Shown: positions 52,180-61,288 of the stretch, in pieces | Layout of the letters: each line of letters opens with the position of its first letter | How positions within the stretch are numbered: position 1 is the first letter of the stretch | Origin: Brachybacterium phenoliresistens | GTDB lineage: Bacteria > Actinomycetota > Actinomycetes > Actinomycetales > Dermabacteraceae | Assembly: GCF_000576425.1 (NCBI RefSeq) | Contig: NZ_KK069994.1 | Span: forward strand, 234,623 to 298,622 | Reading direction: 5' to 3' | DNA length: 64,000 nt | Position numbers and translations under genes: made by a program | The notes under the pieces: generated by a model | What the model was told of the DNA's origin: nothing | Databases searched by the model: none | What the model saw: the letters and a program-made list of their open reading frames with translations, nothing else

Positions 52180-54054
52180 ATGGCACAGCGCGGAACGACG
52201 CCGGAGCGCCGCAGGAAGAGCTCGAGCGGCCGAGGCCGCGGGTCGGGAGCCGGGTCCGCCCCGCGCCGCGGGGACGGTGCGGGCCCGCGCGGGCGGCGCC
52301 CGCGCGGCCGTCGCGGGGCCGGTCTGGTCCCGACGGCGAAGGTCGGGACCCCGGCCGTGCGCCACCGCTTCCTCGTGGCGATGATGCTGGTGGCCGTGAT
52401 GGCGCTCTCGGGGCGCCTCATCTGGGTGCAGGGGCTGGACGCCAGCGCCCGCGCCCAGGAGGCCGTCAAGGCGCGCACCACGGAGCGGACCATCGGCGCG
52501 CTGCGCGGCGAGATCACCGACCGCGACGGCGAGGTCCTCGCCAGCAGCGTGGAGCGCTACGACCTGTGGGTGAACCAGAAGCAGGTGGTGGAGTACCTCG
52601 CGAAGGACAAGGACGCCGAGGTGAAGGGCGTCAAGGCCGCCGCACAGCAGCTCGCCCCGCTGCTGGGCTGGTCGGTCGCCGACACCGAGAAGACCCTCAC
52701 GGGCGATCGCGGGTTCCTCTACCTCGACAAGAACGTGGAGCCCGCCGTGCGGGACGCGGTGATCTCGCTGAAGATCCCCGGCATCGGCTCGGACCGGGTC
52801 TCCGACCGGATCTATCCGGCGGGCCCCGTCGGCGGGAACATCCTGGGCTTCGTCGGCTCCGAGGGGGACCCCCTCGCCGGCGTCGAGTACTCCTACGACG
52901 ACTACCTCAGCGGCTCCGACGGCTCGATCACCTACGAGCGCGGCGCGGGCGGGCAGATCATCCCCACCGGCCAGACCAAGACCACCCCGGCCGTGGACGG
53001 CCAGGACGTCGTGCTGACCATCGACCGCGACCTGCAGTGGAAGGCGCAGCAGATCGTCGCCGCGGCGGTCCAGGAGAAGGGCGGCACCAGCGGGAGCGCG
53101 GTCGTCTACAACGCGCGCACCGGGGAGGTCTATGCCCTGGCGGACTACCCGACCTACGACCCGAACGCCCCCGGGGCCGACGACTACCTGGGCAACCACT
53201 CGATCTCCGACGTCTTCGCCCCGGGCTCCACCGGCAAGCTGTTCACCATGGCGGCCGCCCTCGAGGAGGGCACGGTCACGCCCGAGTCGGAGTACGTGGT
53301 GCCCTACGAGAAGTACTTCGACGGCCACCGCATCAAGGACTCCCACTACCACGAGGAGCAGCACCTGACCCTCGCGGGGGTCCTGAAGAACAGCTCGAAC
53401 GTGGGCACGGTCCAGATCTCCGAGACCCTGGACCCGCAGACCCGCTACGACTACCTGCGCAAGTTCGGGCTGGGCGAGAAGACCGGCGTGGACCTGCCGG
53501 GCGAGTCCGCCGGCATCCTCCATCCGGCCGAGGACTGGAAGGGCCGCGACCGGTACACGACCTCGTTCGGCCAGGCCTACTCCGTCACGGCGCTGCAGAT
53601 GGTCGCCGCGGTCGGCACCTTCGCCAACGACGGCGTGCGCGTCGAGCCGACCCTGGTCTCCGGTGTGCGCGAGGACGACGGCAGCATCCGCAGCCTCGGC
53701 CAGCCCGAGCAGACCCGCGTCGTCTCCTCCGAGACCGCGAACACGATGGTCGAGCTCATGGACAACGCGGCGGACGACGAGACGAGCGCCGCCGCCGTGA
53801 AGAACTACGCCGTGGCCGGGAAGACCGGGACGGCGCAGGTGGGCGACGGCACCTACACCGCGTCCTTCATCGGCTTCGCCCCGGCCGACGACCCCGAGCT
53901 CGTCATCGGCGTGTTCGTCTACGGGCTGCCGACCTTCATCTCCGGAGCGCGCGCCGCGGCGCCGGCGTTCAGCCAGCTGATGGAGTATGCCCTGCAGAAC
54001 CAGGGCATCGCGCCGACCGGCGTGGCCCCGCGCACCCTGAAGAACGAATGGTGA
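52180..54054 (+). CDS. ftsI: Septal peptidoglycan transpeptidase FtsI (class B PBP)
   Basis: Cross-links septal peptidoglycan with FtsW. ATG 52180 starts one base after ftsL. The 624 residues have a long basic cytoplasmic N terminus (about 1-60, Arg/Gly-rich), one membrane segment (about 63-80), the pedestal domain (GALRGEITDRDGEVLASSVERY) and the transpeptidase domain with S350-TGK353, S405-S-N407 and K548-TG550. DLPGESAGILHP and TSFGQAYSVTALQM are typical. No PASTA domain is present. Confidence 0.97.
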   Translation: MAQRGTTPERRRKSSSGRGRGSGAGSAPRRGDGAGPRGRRPRGRRGAGLVPTAKVGTPAVRHRFLVAMMLVAVMALSGRLIWVQGLDASARAQEAVKARTTERTIGALRGEITDRDGEVLASSVERYDLWVNQKQVVEYLAKDKDAEVKGVKAAAQQLAPLLGWSVADTEKTLTGDRGFLYLDKNVEPAVRDAVISLKIPGIGSDRVSDRIYPAGPVGGNILGFVGSEGDPLAGVEYSYDDYLSGSDGSITYERGAGGQIIPTGQTKTTPAVDGQDVVLTIDRDLQWKAQQIVAAAVQEKGGTSGSAVVYNARTGEVYALADYPTYDPNAPGADDYLGNHSISDVFAPGSTGKLFTMAAALEEGTVTPESEYVVPYEKYFDGHRIKDSHYHEEQHLTLAGVLKNSSNVGTVQISETLDPQTRYDYLRKFGLGEKTGVDLPGESAGILHPAEDWKGRDRYTTSFGQAYSVTALQMVAAVGTFANDGVRVEPTLVSGVREDDGSIRSLGQPEQTRVVSSETANTMVELMDNAADDETSAAAVKNYAVAGKTGTAQVGDGTYTASFIGFAPADDPELVIGVFVYGLPTFISGARAAAPAFSQLMEYALQNQGIAPTGVAPRTLKNEW

Positions 54055-54061
54055 CCCGTCG

Positions 54062-55633
54062 ATGACAGCTCACGCCTCGCCAGAGCCCCCGCGCCCGCGC
54101 GAGACGGCTCCGCTCCCGGTGGCCGATCTCGCCGGGCGCATCGGCGCCCGCCTCCAGGGGCCCGCGCCCCGCGCGCCGATCACCGGGATCACGCTGGACT
54201 CCCGGTCGGTGCGTCCCGGGGACCTCTGGGCGGCCCTTCCGGGAGCCCGCGCCCACGGCGCCGACTTCGCCGACCAGGCGGCCTCCCGCGGCGCGGCCTG
54301 CGCCCTGACCGATGCGCAGGGCGCGCAGCGCTGCGCGGACGCGGGTCTCCCGGCGCTGGTGATCCAGGACCCGCGGGCGGCGACCGCGCAGGCGGCCGCC
54401 GCCGTGTACGGGGAGCCCGCCGAGCGCCTGGCCACCCTCGCGGTCACCGGGACCAACGGCAAGACCTCCGTGACCACCATGGCGCACCGCACCCTGCTGG
54501 CCCTGGGCCGCAGCAGCGGGGTGATCGGCACCAGCGGCACGAGCTTCGTCGGGGACGACGGCACCGAGCACGCCGTCGCCACCGTCCGGACCACCCCCGA
54601 GGCCCCCGAGGTCCACGGCATCCTGGCGCGCATGGTCGAGCAGGGGGTCGGCTCCTGCGCGATGGAGGTCTCCAGCCACGCCCTGGTCCTGCACCGCGCC
54701 GACGGGGTGGTGTTCGACGTCGCCTGCTTCACCAACCTCAGCCAGGACCACCTGGACTTCCACGGCGACATGGAGTCCTACTTCCAGGCCAAGGCGCAGC
54801 TGTTCACCCCCGCGCACGCCCGTCGGGGGATCGTCTGCGTGGACGACGCATGGGGCCGCCGCCTCGCCGCGCAGGCGAGCATCCCGGTGACCACCTACAC
54901 GACCCGCGAGGACGTTCCCGCCGATGCCCGGGTGCGCGATCTGCGCGCCGACGGATTCGGCAGCCGCTTCCTGCTCGAGCGGGACGGCGCGTCGCCGGAC
55001 GTCCCCCTGCGCTCCCCGCTGCCGGGCCGCCACTACGTCGCCAACACCGTCGCCGTGGTGCTGATGCTCGAAACCATCGGCGTGCACGGCGAGGCCGTGC
55101 ACCGCGCGCTCGCCGCCGAGGGCACCGTCCCCGGGCGCATGGAGCTCGTGGCCGAGTCGCCGGTGCGCGGGATCGTCGACTTCTCGCATACGCCGGATGC
55201 CCTCGAGCAGGCGCTCGTCTCGCTGCGATCCGTCGCCGGCTCCGGGCGCGTGATCGCCGTGATCGGTGCGGGCGGGGACCGCGACCGCAGCAAGCGCCCC
55301 CTGATGGGGGAGGTCGCCGCGCGGCTCGCCGACGTGGTCGTCGTCACGGACGACAACCCGCGCAGCGAGGATCCCGCGGAGATCCGTCGCGCGCTGCTCG
55401 CCGGCGTGCCCGATGCGGCATCGGCCCAGGTCCACGAGGTGGCCGGGCGCGCCGAGGGCATCGCCCTGGCCGTCGGCATCGCCGATGTGGGGGACACCAT
55501 CCTCGTCGCGGGCAAGGGGGCGGAGACCGGTCAGGACATCGGCGGTATCGTCCATCCGTTCGATGATCGTGAGGTCCTGCGCGCATCCCTGACCGGGAGC
55601 ACGAGGACCGGGACGGAGACGCTGGGATGCTGA
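54062..55633 (+). CDS. murE: UDP-N-acetylmuramoyl-tripeptide synthetase MurE (meso-DAP type)
   Basis: Adds the third amino acid to UDP-MurNAc-dipeptide. ATG 54062 begins 7 nt after ftsI. The 523 residues have the Mur ligase P-loop TGTNGKT (129-135), EVSSHAL, LSQDHLDFHGDMESYFQAK, the HTPDALEQAL motif in VDFSHTPDAL (usually VDYAHTPD) and the substrate-selecting DNPR at 431-434, which indicates meso-diaminopimelate. This agrees with dapA, dapB and dapF in the window. The last 7 nt overlap murF. Confidence 0.97.
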   Translation: MTAHASPEPPRPRETAPLPVADLAGRIGARLQGPAPRAPITGITLDSRSVRPGDLWAALPGARAHGADFADQAASRGAACALTDAQGAQRCADAGLPALVIQDPRAATAQAAAAVYGEPAERLATLAVTGTNGKTSVTTMAHRTLLALGRSSGVIGTSGTSFVGDDGTEHAVATVRTTPEAPEVHGILARMVEQGVGSCAMEVSSHALVLHRADGVVFDVACFTNLSQDHLDFHGDMESYFQAKAQLFTPAHARRGIVCVDDAWGRRLAAQASIPVTTYTTREDVPADARVRDLRADGFGSRFLLERDGASPDVPLRSPLPGRHYVANTVAVVLMLETIGVHGEAVHRALAAEGTVPGRMELVAESPVRGIVDFSHTPDALEQALVSLRSVAGSGRVIAVIGAGGDRDRSKRPLMGEVAARLADVVVVTDDNPRSEDPAEIRRALLAGVPDAASAQVHEVAGRAEGIALAVGIADVGDTILVAGKGAETGQDIGGIVHPFDDREVLRASLTGSTRTGTETLGC

Positions 55634-57120
55634 CTGCCGACGCGGCGGAGATCGCCCGCATCACCGGGGGGACCCTGATCGGAGGGGCCGCCGGTACCGA
55701 GACCGTGACCGGGCGCGCCCGCATCGACTCCCGGGCCGTCGAGGCCGGCGACCTGTTCGCCGCCTTCGCGGGTGAGCACGTGGACGGGCACCGCTTCGCG
55801 GAGGCCGCGCACGCGGCAGGCGCCGCGCTGGCCCTGGTGAGCGAGGACGTCCCGGTCCCCGCCGTCCGCGTCGACGACGTCGAGGCGGCGCTGAGCGAGC
55901 TCGCCCGCGTCCAGCTCGCGCGCGCCCGCGAGCTCGCCCCCGAGCTGCGCGTGATCGCCGTGACCGGCAGCGCCGGGAAGACGGGCACCAAGGACCTCAT
56001 CGGCCGCCTCCTGGAGCCGCTGGGCCCCACCGTCGCCCCCGCCGGGAGCCCGAACAACGAGCTGGGCCTGCCGCTGACCGTGCTCTCCCTGGACTCCCGG
56101 ACCCGCTTCCTGGTGCTCGAGATGGGGGCGCGCGGGGTCGGGCACATCGCCCACCTCACGCGCATCGCCCCGCCGGACGTGTCCCTCGTGCTCAACGTGG
56201 GCACCGCCCACCTGGGCGAGTTCGGGTCGGTCGAGGCGATCGCCCGGGCCAAGGGCGAGATCGTCGAGGCGCTCCCCCCGCACGGCCGCGCCGTGCTCGC
56301 CGCGGAGGACACCCGCGTGGCCGAGATGGCCTCGCGGACCAGCGCCCCCGTCATCACCTGGGGACTGGACCTGGGCGATCTGCGCGCCCGCGACATCCGC
56401 CTGGACGAGCTGGCCCGCCCCGCCTTCACCCTCGAGCTGCAGCGCGACCTGGAGCGGGCCGACGGCACGATCGTCCCCGCCGGGACGGCACCGGTGAGCA
56501 TGCGCATGCTCGGCGAGCACCAGATCCTCAACGCGCTGGCCGCCGCCGCGGCCGCGCTCATGGCCGGGGCCGATCTCGCCGGGGCCGCCGCGGTGCTCAG
56601 CACCGCCGAGCCGCTCTCCGGCCAGCGCATGGAGACGGGCAGCGCCGGGGGAGTGCTCGTGGTCAACGACGCGTACAACGCCAACCCCGACTCCATGCGG
56701 CTCGCGCTGAAGACCCTCGCGCATCTCGGCCGCGGCCATCGGACCATCGCGGTGCTCGGCGAGATGCGCGAGCTCGGCGCGGACTCCATCCGTCTGCACG
56801 ACGAGATCGGGCGCCTGGCCGTGCGGCTGAACGTCTCCCGCCTGATCGTGGTCGGCGCGGGCGCCGCACCCATCCACCAGGGGGCCTGCCTCGAGGGCAG
56901 CTTCGGCGGGGAGTCGGAGTATGTCGCGACGCTCGACGAGGCCATGGCTGTGCTAGAACGAGAGGTGCGCGACGGCGACGTGGTCCTGCTGAAGTCCTCC
57001 CGTGACGCGGGCCTGCGGACCCTCGGCCCGCGCCTGCTGGACCATCTGCACCAGGTCGCCTCCGACGGCGCGACCCGAGCCACCGGCGAACGCCCCGACC
57101 AAGGAGACACCCCGGCATGA
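55627..57120 (+). CDS. murF: UDP-MurNAc-tripeptide:D-alanyl-D-alanine ligase MurF
   Basis: Adds D-Ala-D-Ala to complete the pentapeptide precursor. ATG 55627 overlaps the murE end by 7 nt. The 497 residues contain TGSAGKT (113-119; usually TGSxGKT), the PNNELGLPLTVLSL segment, LEMGARGVGHIAHLTRI, NVGTAHLGEFGS, and DAYNANPDSMRLAL. The stop overlaps the mraY start (ATGA). Confidence 0.97.
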   Translation: MLTADAAEIARITGGTLIGGAAGTETVTGRARIDSRAVEAGDLFAAFAGEHVDGHRFAEAAHAAGAALALVSEDVPVPAVRVDDVEAALSELARVQLARARELAPELRVIAVTGSAGKTGTKDLIGRLLEPLGPTVAPAGSPNNELGLPLTVLSLDSRTRFLVLEMGARGVGHIAHLTRIAPPDVSLVLNVGTAHLGEFGSVEAIARAKGEIVEALPPHGRAVLAAEDTRVAEMASRTSAPVITWGLDLGDLRARDIRLDELARPAFTLELQRDLERADGTIVPAGTAPVSMRMLGEHQILNALAAAAAALMAGADLAGAAAVLSTAEPLSGQRMETGSAGGVLVVNDAYNANPDSMRLALKTLAHLGRGHRTIAVLGEMRELGADSIRLHDEIGRLAVRLNVSRLIVVGAGAAPIHQGACLEGSFGGESEYVATLDEAMAVLEREVRDGDVVLLKSSRDAGLRTLGPRLLDHLHQVASDGATRATGERPDQGDTPA

Positions 57121-58220
57121 TCGCGATCATCATCGCGGGAATCGGAAGCTTCGTGCTCTCCATCCTCGGCACCCCGCAGTACATCAAGCTGCTGGTGCGC
57201 CGCAGCTACGGGCAGTTCGTCCGCGACGACGGCCCGACCTCGCACTCGACGAAGCGCGGCACCCCCACCATGGGCGGCGTCGCGATCATCCTCGCGACGG
57301 TGCTGGGGTACCTCATCTCCCACGCGGTCACCCAGACCTGGCCGTCGGTCTCGGTGCTGCTGGTGCTGTTCCTCATGGTCGGCCTGGGCTTCGTCGGCTT
57401 CCTCGACGACTACCTGAAGATCTCCAAGCAGCGCAGCCTGGGCCTGCGCCCCCGGGCCAAGCTCATCGGCCAGTTCCTGGTGGCGACCGTCTTCGCGGTC
57501 CTGGCGCTGCTGTTCCCCGACAGCCACGGGAACACGCCCGCCTCCACGCAGATCTCCTTCGTGCGCGACATCCCCTGGCTCGACCTCGCCTTCGGCGGCA
57601 CCGTGGTCGGCTTCATCCTGTTCGCGATCTGGGCGAACTTCCTCGTGGCCGCCTGGTCCAACGGCGTGAACCTCACCGACGGCCTGGACGGCCTGGCCAG
57701 CGGCGCGACCATCCTGTTCGCCGCCGCCTACCTGCTGATCTCCTTCTGGCAGTGGCGCCAGGGCTGCGCGGAGGGACTGGACCTGGCCGCCGGCGCCCCC
57801 CACTGCTACACGGCCCGCGACCCGCTGGACACCGCCGTGGTCTGCTCCGCGATCATCGGGGCCTGCGTCGGCTTCCTGTGGTGGAACACCTCGCCCGCGA
57901 AGATCTTCATGGGCGACACCGGCTCCCTCGCCCTCGGCGGCGCCCTCGCGGGCCTGACCATCGTCTCGCGCACGGAGATCGTCGGCGCGATCATCGGCGG
58001 GCTGTTCGTGGCCATCTCCCTCTCCGTGATCATCCAGGTGGTCAGCTTCAAGACGACCGGCAAGCGGGTGTTCCGCATGGCGCCGCTGCAGCACCACTTC
58101 GAGCTGCTGGGGTGGAACGAGGTCACCATCGTCGTGCGCTTCTGGATCGTCGCGGGCCTGCTCGCCGCGGTCGGGCTGGGCCTGTTCTACCTCGAGGCCC
58201 TCCCCAGGCTGAGCTCATGA
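57117..58220 (+). CDS. mraY: Phospho-N-acetylmuramoyl-pentapeptide-transferase MraY
   Basis: Transfers phospho-MurNAc-pentapeptide to undecaprenyl phosphate, giving lipid I at the membrane. The 367 residues have about ten membrane segments, SHSTKRGTPTMGG near the N terminus, the catalytic FLDDYLKI, NLTDGLDGLA, and FMGDTGSLALGGAL, plus the C-terminal MAPLQHHFELLGWNE histidine loop. 4-nt overlaps on both sides show tight translational coupling. Confidence 0.98.
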   Translation: MIAIIIAGIGSFVLSILGTPQYIKLLVRRSYGQFVRDDGPTSHSTKRGTPTMGGVAIILATVLGYLISHAVTQTWPSVSVLLVLFLMVGLGFVGFLDDYLKISKQRSLGLRPRAKLIGQFLVATVFAVLALLFPDSHGNTPASTQISFVRDIPWLDLAFGGTVVGFILFAIWANFLVAAWSNGVNLTDGLDGLASGATILFAAAYLLISFWQWRQGCAEGLDLAAGAPHCYTARDPLDTAVVCSAIIGACVGFLWWNTSPAKIFMGDTGSLALGGALAGLTIVSRTEIVGAIIGGLFVAISLSVIIQVVSFKTTGKRVFRMAPLQHHFELLGWNEVTIVVRFWIVAGLLAAVGLGLFYLEALPRLSS

Positions 58221-59761
58221 CCGCCTCTCCCGAGCCCGAGATGGCCGCGTCCCGTCGCGCCGGGAACGACCCCCGCAGGGCGGAGGACCGCCCCTGGCCG
58301 GGGATGGACGTGTCCGGACTGCACATCCTCGTCACCGGCTTCGGCGTCTCCGGCTACGCCGTGGCCGACCAGACCCTCCAGCGCGGCGCCCGCGTCACCG
58401 TCGTGGACGCCGCGGACACCGAGCGCGCCCGCGAGCAGGCCCGCATCCTCGAGGTGTTCGGCCTGCGCGCCCTGCTCGGACCCGAGCACACCCGGGCGCT
58501 GCCCGCGGGCGACCCCGTGGACCTCGTGGTCACCTCTCCCGGATGGCGCCCCGACCAGCCCCTGCTGGCGCAGGCCGCGGCCGACGGCGTGCCGATCTGG
58601 AGCGAGGTCGAGCTGGCCCGCCGCATGCAGCCCGCCGACGGCCCCGCCTGGCTGGGCGTGACCGGCACCAACGGCAAGACCACCACGGTCACCATGCTCG
58701 AGTCGATCCTGCAGGCCGCCGGCCTGCGCGCGGTCGCCTGCGGGAACGTGGGCCTGCCGGTGATCGAGGCCGCCCTGGATCCCGAGGGCTTCGACGTCCT
58801 CGCCGTCGAGCTGTCCAGCTTCCAGCTGCACTGGACGCAGCACCTGCAGTGCGAATCCGCCGTGGTGCTGAACCTCAGCGAGGACCACCTGGACTGGCAC
58901 GGGTCGTTCGCCGCGTACGCGGCCGCGAAGGGCCGCATCTACGAGGGCGTGCGCACCGCCTGCGTCTACGCGACCGCGGACGAGACGACCCGAGATCTCG
59001 TCGAGGAGGCCGATGTCCAGGAGGGCGCGCGCGCCGTCGGCATCGGCCTGGGCAGCCCCGGCCTCTCGGAGCTCGGCGTGGTCGAGGGCATGCTCGTGGA
59101 CCGCGCCTTCATCGAGGACCGCCGCACCCGCGCCGCGGAGCTCGGCACTCTCGCGGACCTCGCCCATCTGGGGCCGCAGGGCGCGCCGCCGCACATCGTG
59201 CTGGACGCCCTCGCGGCCGCCGCGCTCGCCCGGGCCCACGGCGTCCCCCAGGAGGCCGTCCGCGACGGCCTGCGGAGCTACCGCGCCGGCGCCCATCGCG
59301 CGGAGGTCGTGGCCACCGGCGGCGGGACGGTCTACGTGGACGACTCCAAGGCCACCAACCCCGATGCCGCACGCGCCTCCCTCGTCTCCGCGGAGCGGAT
59401 CGTCTGGATCGCCGGCGGGCTGACCAAGGGGGCCGACGTCGACTCCCTGGTGGAGGCCGTCTCCGGGCGTCTGACCGGCGTGGTGCTGATCGGCGAGGAC
59501 GATGCGCCCTTCCGCGACGCCCTGGCCCGACACGCCCCCGCCCTCCCGCTCGAGCGCCCCGATCCGGGGCACACTGGCGACGCGGAGGGCCGCGCGGAGT
59601 ACATGCGCCGCGTCGTCCGCGCCGCCCGCTCGCTCGCGGGGGACGGGGACGTGGTGCTGCTGGCGCCGGCCGCCGCCTCGATGGACCAGTTCGCGAACTA
59701 CGCGGAGCGCGGCGACCTGTTCGCCGCCGCCGCGCGGGAGATCGCCCATGCGGACGGCTGA
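58217..59761 (+). CDS. murD: UDP-N-acetylmuramoylalanine-D-glutamate ligase MurD
   Basis: Adds D-glutamate to UDP-MurNAc-L-Ala. ATG 58217 overlaps the mraY stop. The 514 residues begin with a hydrophilic extension of about 30 residues, then the Rossmann-like VTGFGVSGYAVAD, VTSPGWRPDQPLL, the P-loop TGTNGKT (149-155), AVELSSFQLHW, LNLSEDHLDWHGSF and VDDSKATNPDAA. All catalytic motifs are intact. ftsW starts 33 nt later. Confidence 0.97.
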   Translation: MTASPEPEMAASRRAGNDPRRAEDRPWPGMDVSGLHILVTGFGVSGYAVADQTLQRGARVTVVDAADTERAREQARILEVFGLRALLGPEHTRALPAGDPVDLVVTSPGWRPDQPLLAQAAADGVPIWSEVELARRMQPADGPAWLGVTGTNGKTTTVTMLESILQAAGLRAVACGNVGLPVIEAALDPEGFDVLAVELSSFQLHWTQHLQCESAVVLNLSEDHLDWHGSFAAYAAAKGRIYEGVRTACVYATADETTRDLVEEADVQEGARAVGIGLGSPGLSELGVVEGMLVDRAFIEDRRTRAAELGTLADLAHLGPQGAPPHIVLDALAAAALARAHGVPQEAVRDGLRSYRAGAHRAEVVATGGGTVYVDDSKATNPDAARASLVSAERIVWIAGGLTKGADVDSLVEAVSGRLTGVVLIGEDDAPFRDALARHAPALPLERPDPGHTGDAEGRAEYMRRVVRAARSLAGDGDVVLLAPAAASMDQFANYAERGDLFAAAAREIAHADG

Positions 59762-59794
59762 GTCCGCCCGGACCGCTGCGGCCAAGGAGGCACG

Positions 59795-61288
59795 GTGACG
59801 ACCCAGGAGACCCGCAAGCGCTCCACCGCGGTCGTGCGACCGGACGAGGAGCGCCCCCTCGGGGACATCGGCGCCCGCGTCCGCGCCGGCGTCGCCGCCT
59901 GGACGAGGTCGCCGGCGCTGGACTTCTATGCGCTCATCGCCATCGGGACGATCCTGGTGTGCCTGGGGCTGGTCATGGTGCTCTCGAGCTCGGCCGTCAT
60001 CAACATCGCCAAGGGGGAGTCGGGCTACGCCGGGCTCTTCCGGCAGGGACGCTTCGCCCTGATCGGCCTGGCCGGGCTGCTGGTCGCCGCGATCCTGCCG
60101 CCGAGCTGGTACAAGCGCCTGGCCTGGCCGGCCCTGATGCTGGGGGTGCTGCTCCAGCTGCTGGTGTTCAGCCCGCTCGGCTGGGAGGTCTACGGAAACC
60201 GCAACTGGATCGTCGTCGGCGGGCAGACCCTGCAGCCCTCCGAGATGCTGAAGCTCGCCCTCGCCGTCTGGCTCGGCGCGCTGCTGGCCGTGAAGCGCCC
60301 CCTGCTGAGCCGGCCCTTCCACCTGATCGTCCCGCTGGTGCCCGTGGTCATGCTGTCCCTCGGCCTCGTGGTCCTGGGCCACGACCTCGGCACCATGCTG
60401 GTGATGGCCATGCTGGTGGCCGGCTCCATGTGGGTCGCGGGCGTGCCGCGGCGCTGGTTCGCCCTCGTCGCCGGCGTCGGCACGATCGGCGTGATCGCCC
60501 TGACGGTCACCAGCGCCAACCGCATGCGTCGCATCTCGAGCTGGCTCCACGGCACCTGCGAGGGAGCCACCTGCGACCAGTCGAACATCGGCCTGCAGGC
60601 CCTGGCCGAGGGCGGCTGGTGGGGCAAGGGCCTCGGCCAGTCCGCGCAGAAGTGGGGCCGCCTGCCCGCCGCGCAGGACGACTTCATCTTCGCGATCATC
60701 GGCGAGGAGCTGGGCCTGATCGGCACGCTCAGCGTGGTCGCCGTGTTCGCCCTCCTGGCCCTGGTGCTGTTCCGCATGATCACCCGCATCGACGACGCCT
60801 TCGTCCAGATCACCATCGGCGGCATCAGCGCCTGGCTCCTCGGACAGGCCCTGGTGAACATGATGGTGGTCACCGGGCTGCTGCCCGTGCTCGGCGTGCC
60901 GCTGCCGTTCATCTCCTCCGGCGGCTCCGCCCTGGTGGCCTCGATGATGGCGCTGGGGATCCTGCTGTCCTTCGCCCGGCACGAGCCCGGGGCGAAGGAG
61001 GCGATCTCGGCCCGGATCGGCTCCGTGCGCACCTCGCTGACGGTCATGCCCGCCTCGCAGTCCGAGCGCTCCGCGCGGCCCCGCCGCCCCTCCGCGCTGT
61101 CCCGCCTGCTCGCCCGGCTGCCCGGGCGAGGCCGTTCCGGGAGCCCGGCGGGCGCTGCCGCGCACCGCACCCGCGCGGGCCGCTCCGCGACGCCGCGCCC
61201 GACGAAGTCCACATCCCGCTCAGCGGGATCCGCCGCGGCGCCGAGATCCTCGCGCCGCACCTCGCGCCGTTCGGGAGGACGCCGATGA
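59795..61288 (+). CDS. ftsW: Septal peptidoglycan polymerase FtsW
   Basis: SEDS-family glycosyltransferase polymerising lipid II at the septum with FtsI. GTG 59795 has AAGGAGG a few bases upstream. The 497 residues have ten membrane segments, GNRNWIVVGGQTLQPSEMLKLALAVWLG (the catalytic Asp-bearing loop follows at GHDLGTMLVM), DDFIFAIIGEELGLIG and PLPFISSGGSALVASMMALGILLS. The basic Ser/Arg tail (about 430-497) ends at a stop that overlaps the murG ATG. In the last 28 codons third-position G/C falls sharply and is much higher in the murG frame, so the C terminus may be wrong. Confidence 0.94.
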   Translation: MTTQETRKRSTAVVRPDEERPLGDIGARVRAGVAAWTRSPALDFYALIAIGTILVCLGLVMVLSSSAVINIAKGESGYAGLFRQGRFALIGLAGLLVAAILPPSWYKRLAWPALMLGVLLQLLVFSPLGWEVYGNRNWIVVGGQTLQPSEMLKLALAVWLGALLAVKRPLLSRPFHLIVPLVPVVMLSLGLVVLGHDLGTMLVMAMLVAGSMWVAGVPRRWFALVAGVGTIGVIALTVTSANRMRRISSWLHGTCEGATCDQSNIGLQALAEGGWWGKGLGQSAQKWGRLPAAQDDFIFAIIGEELGLIGTLSVVAVFALLALVLFRMITRIDDAFVQITIGGISAWLLGQALVNMMVVTGLLPVLGVPLPFISSGGSALVASMMALGILLSFARHEPGAKEAISARIGSVRTSLTVMPASQSERSARPRRPSALSRLLARLPGRGRSGSPAGAAAHRTRAGRSATPRPTKSTSRSAGSAAAPRSSRRTSRRSGGRR

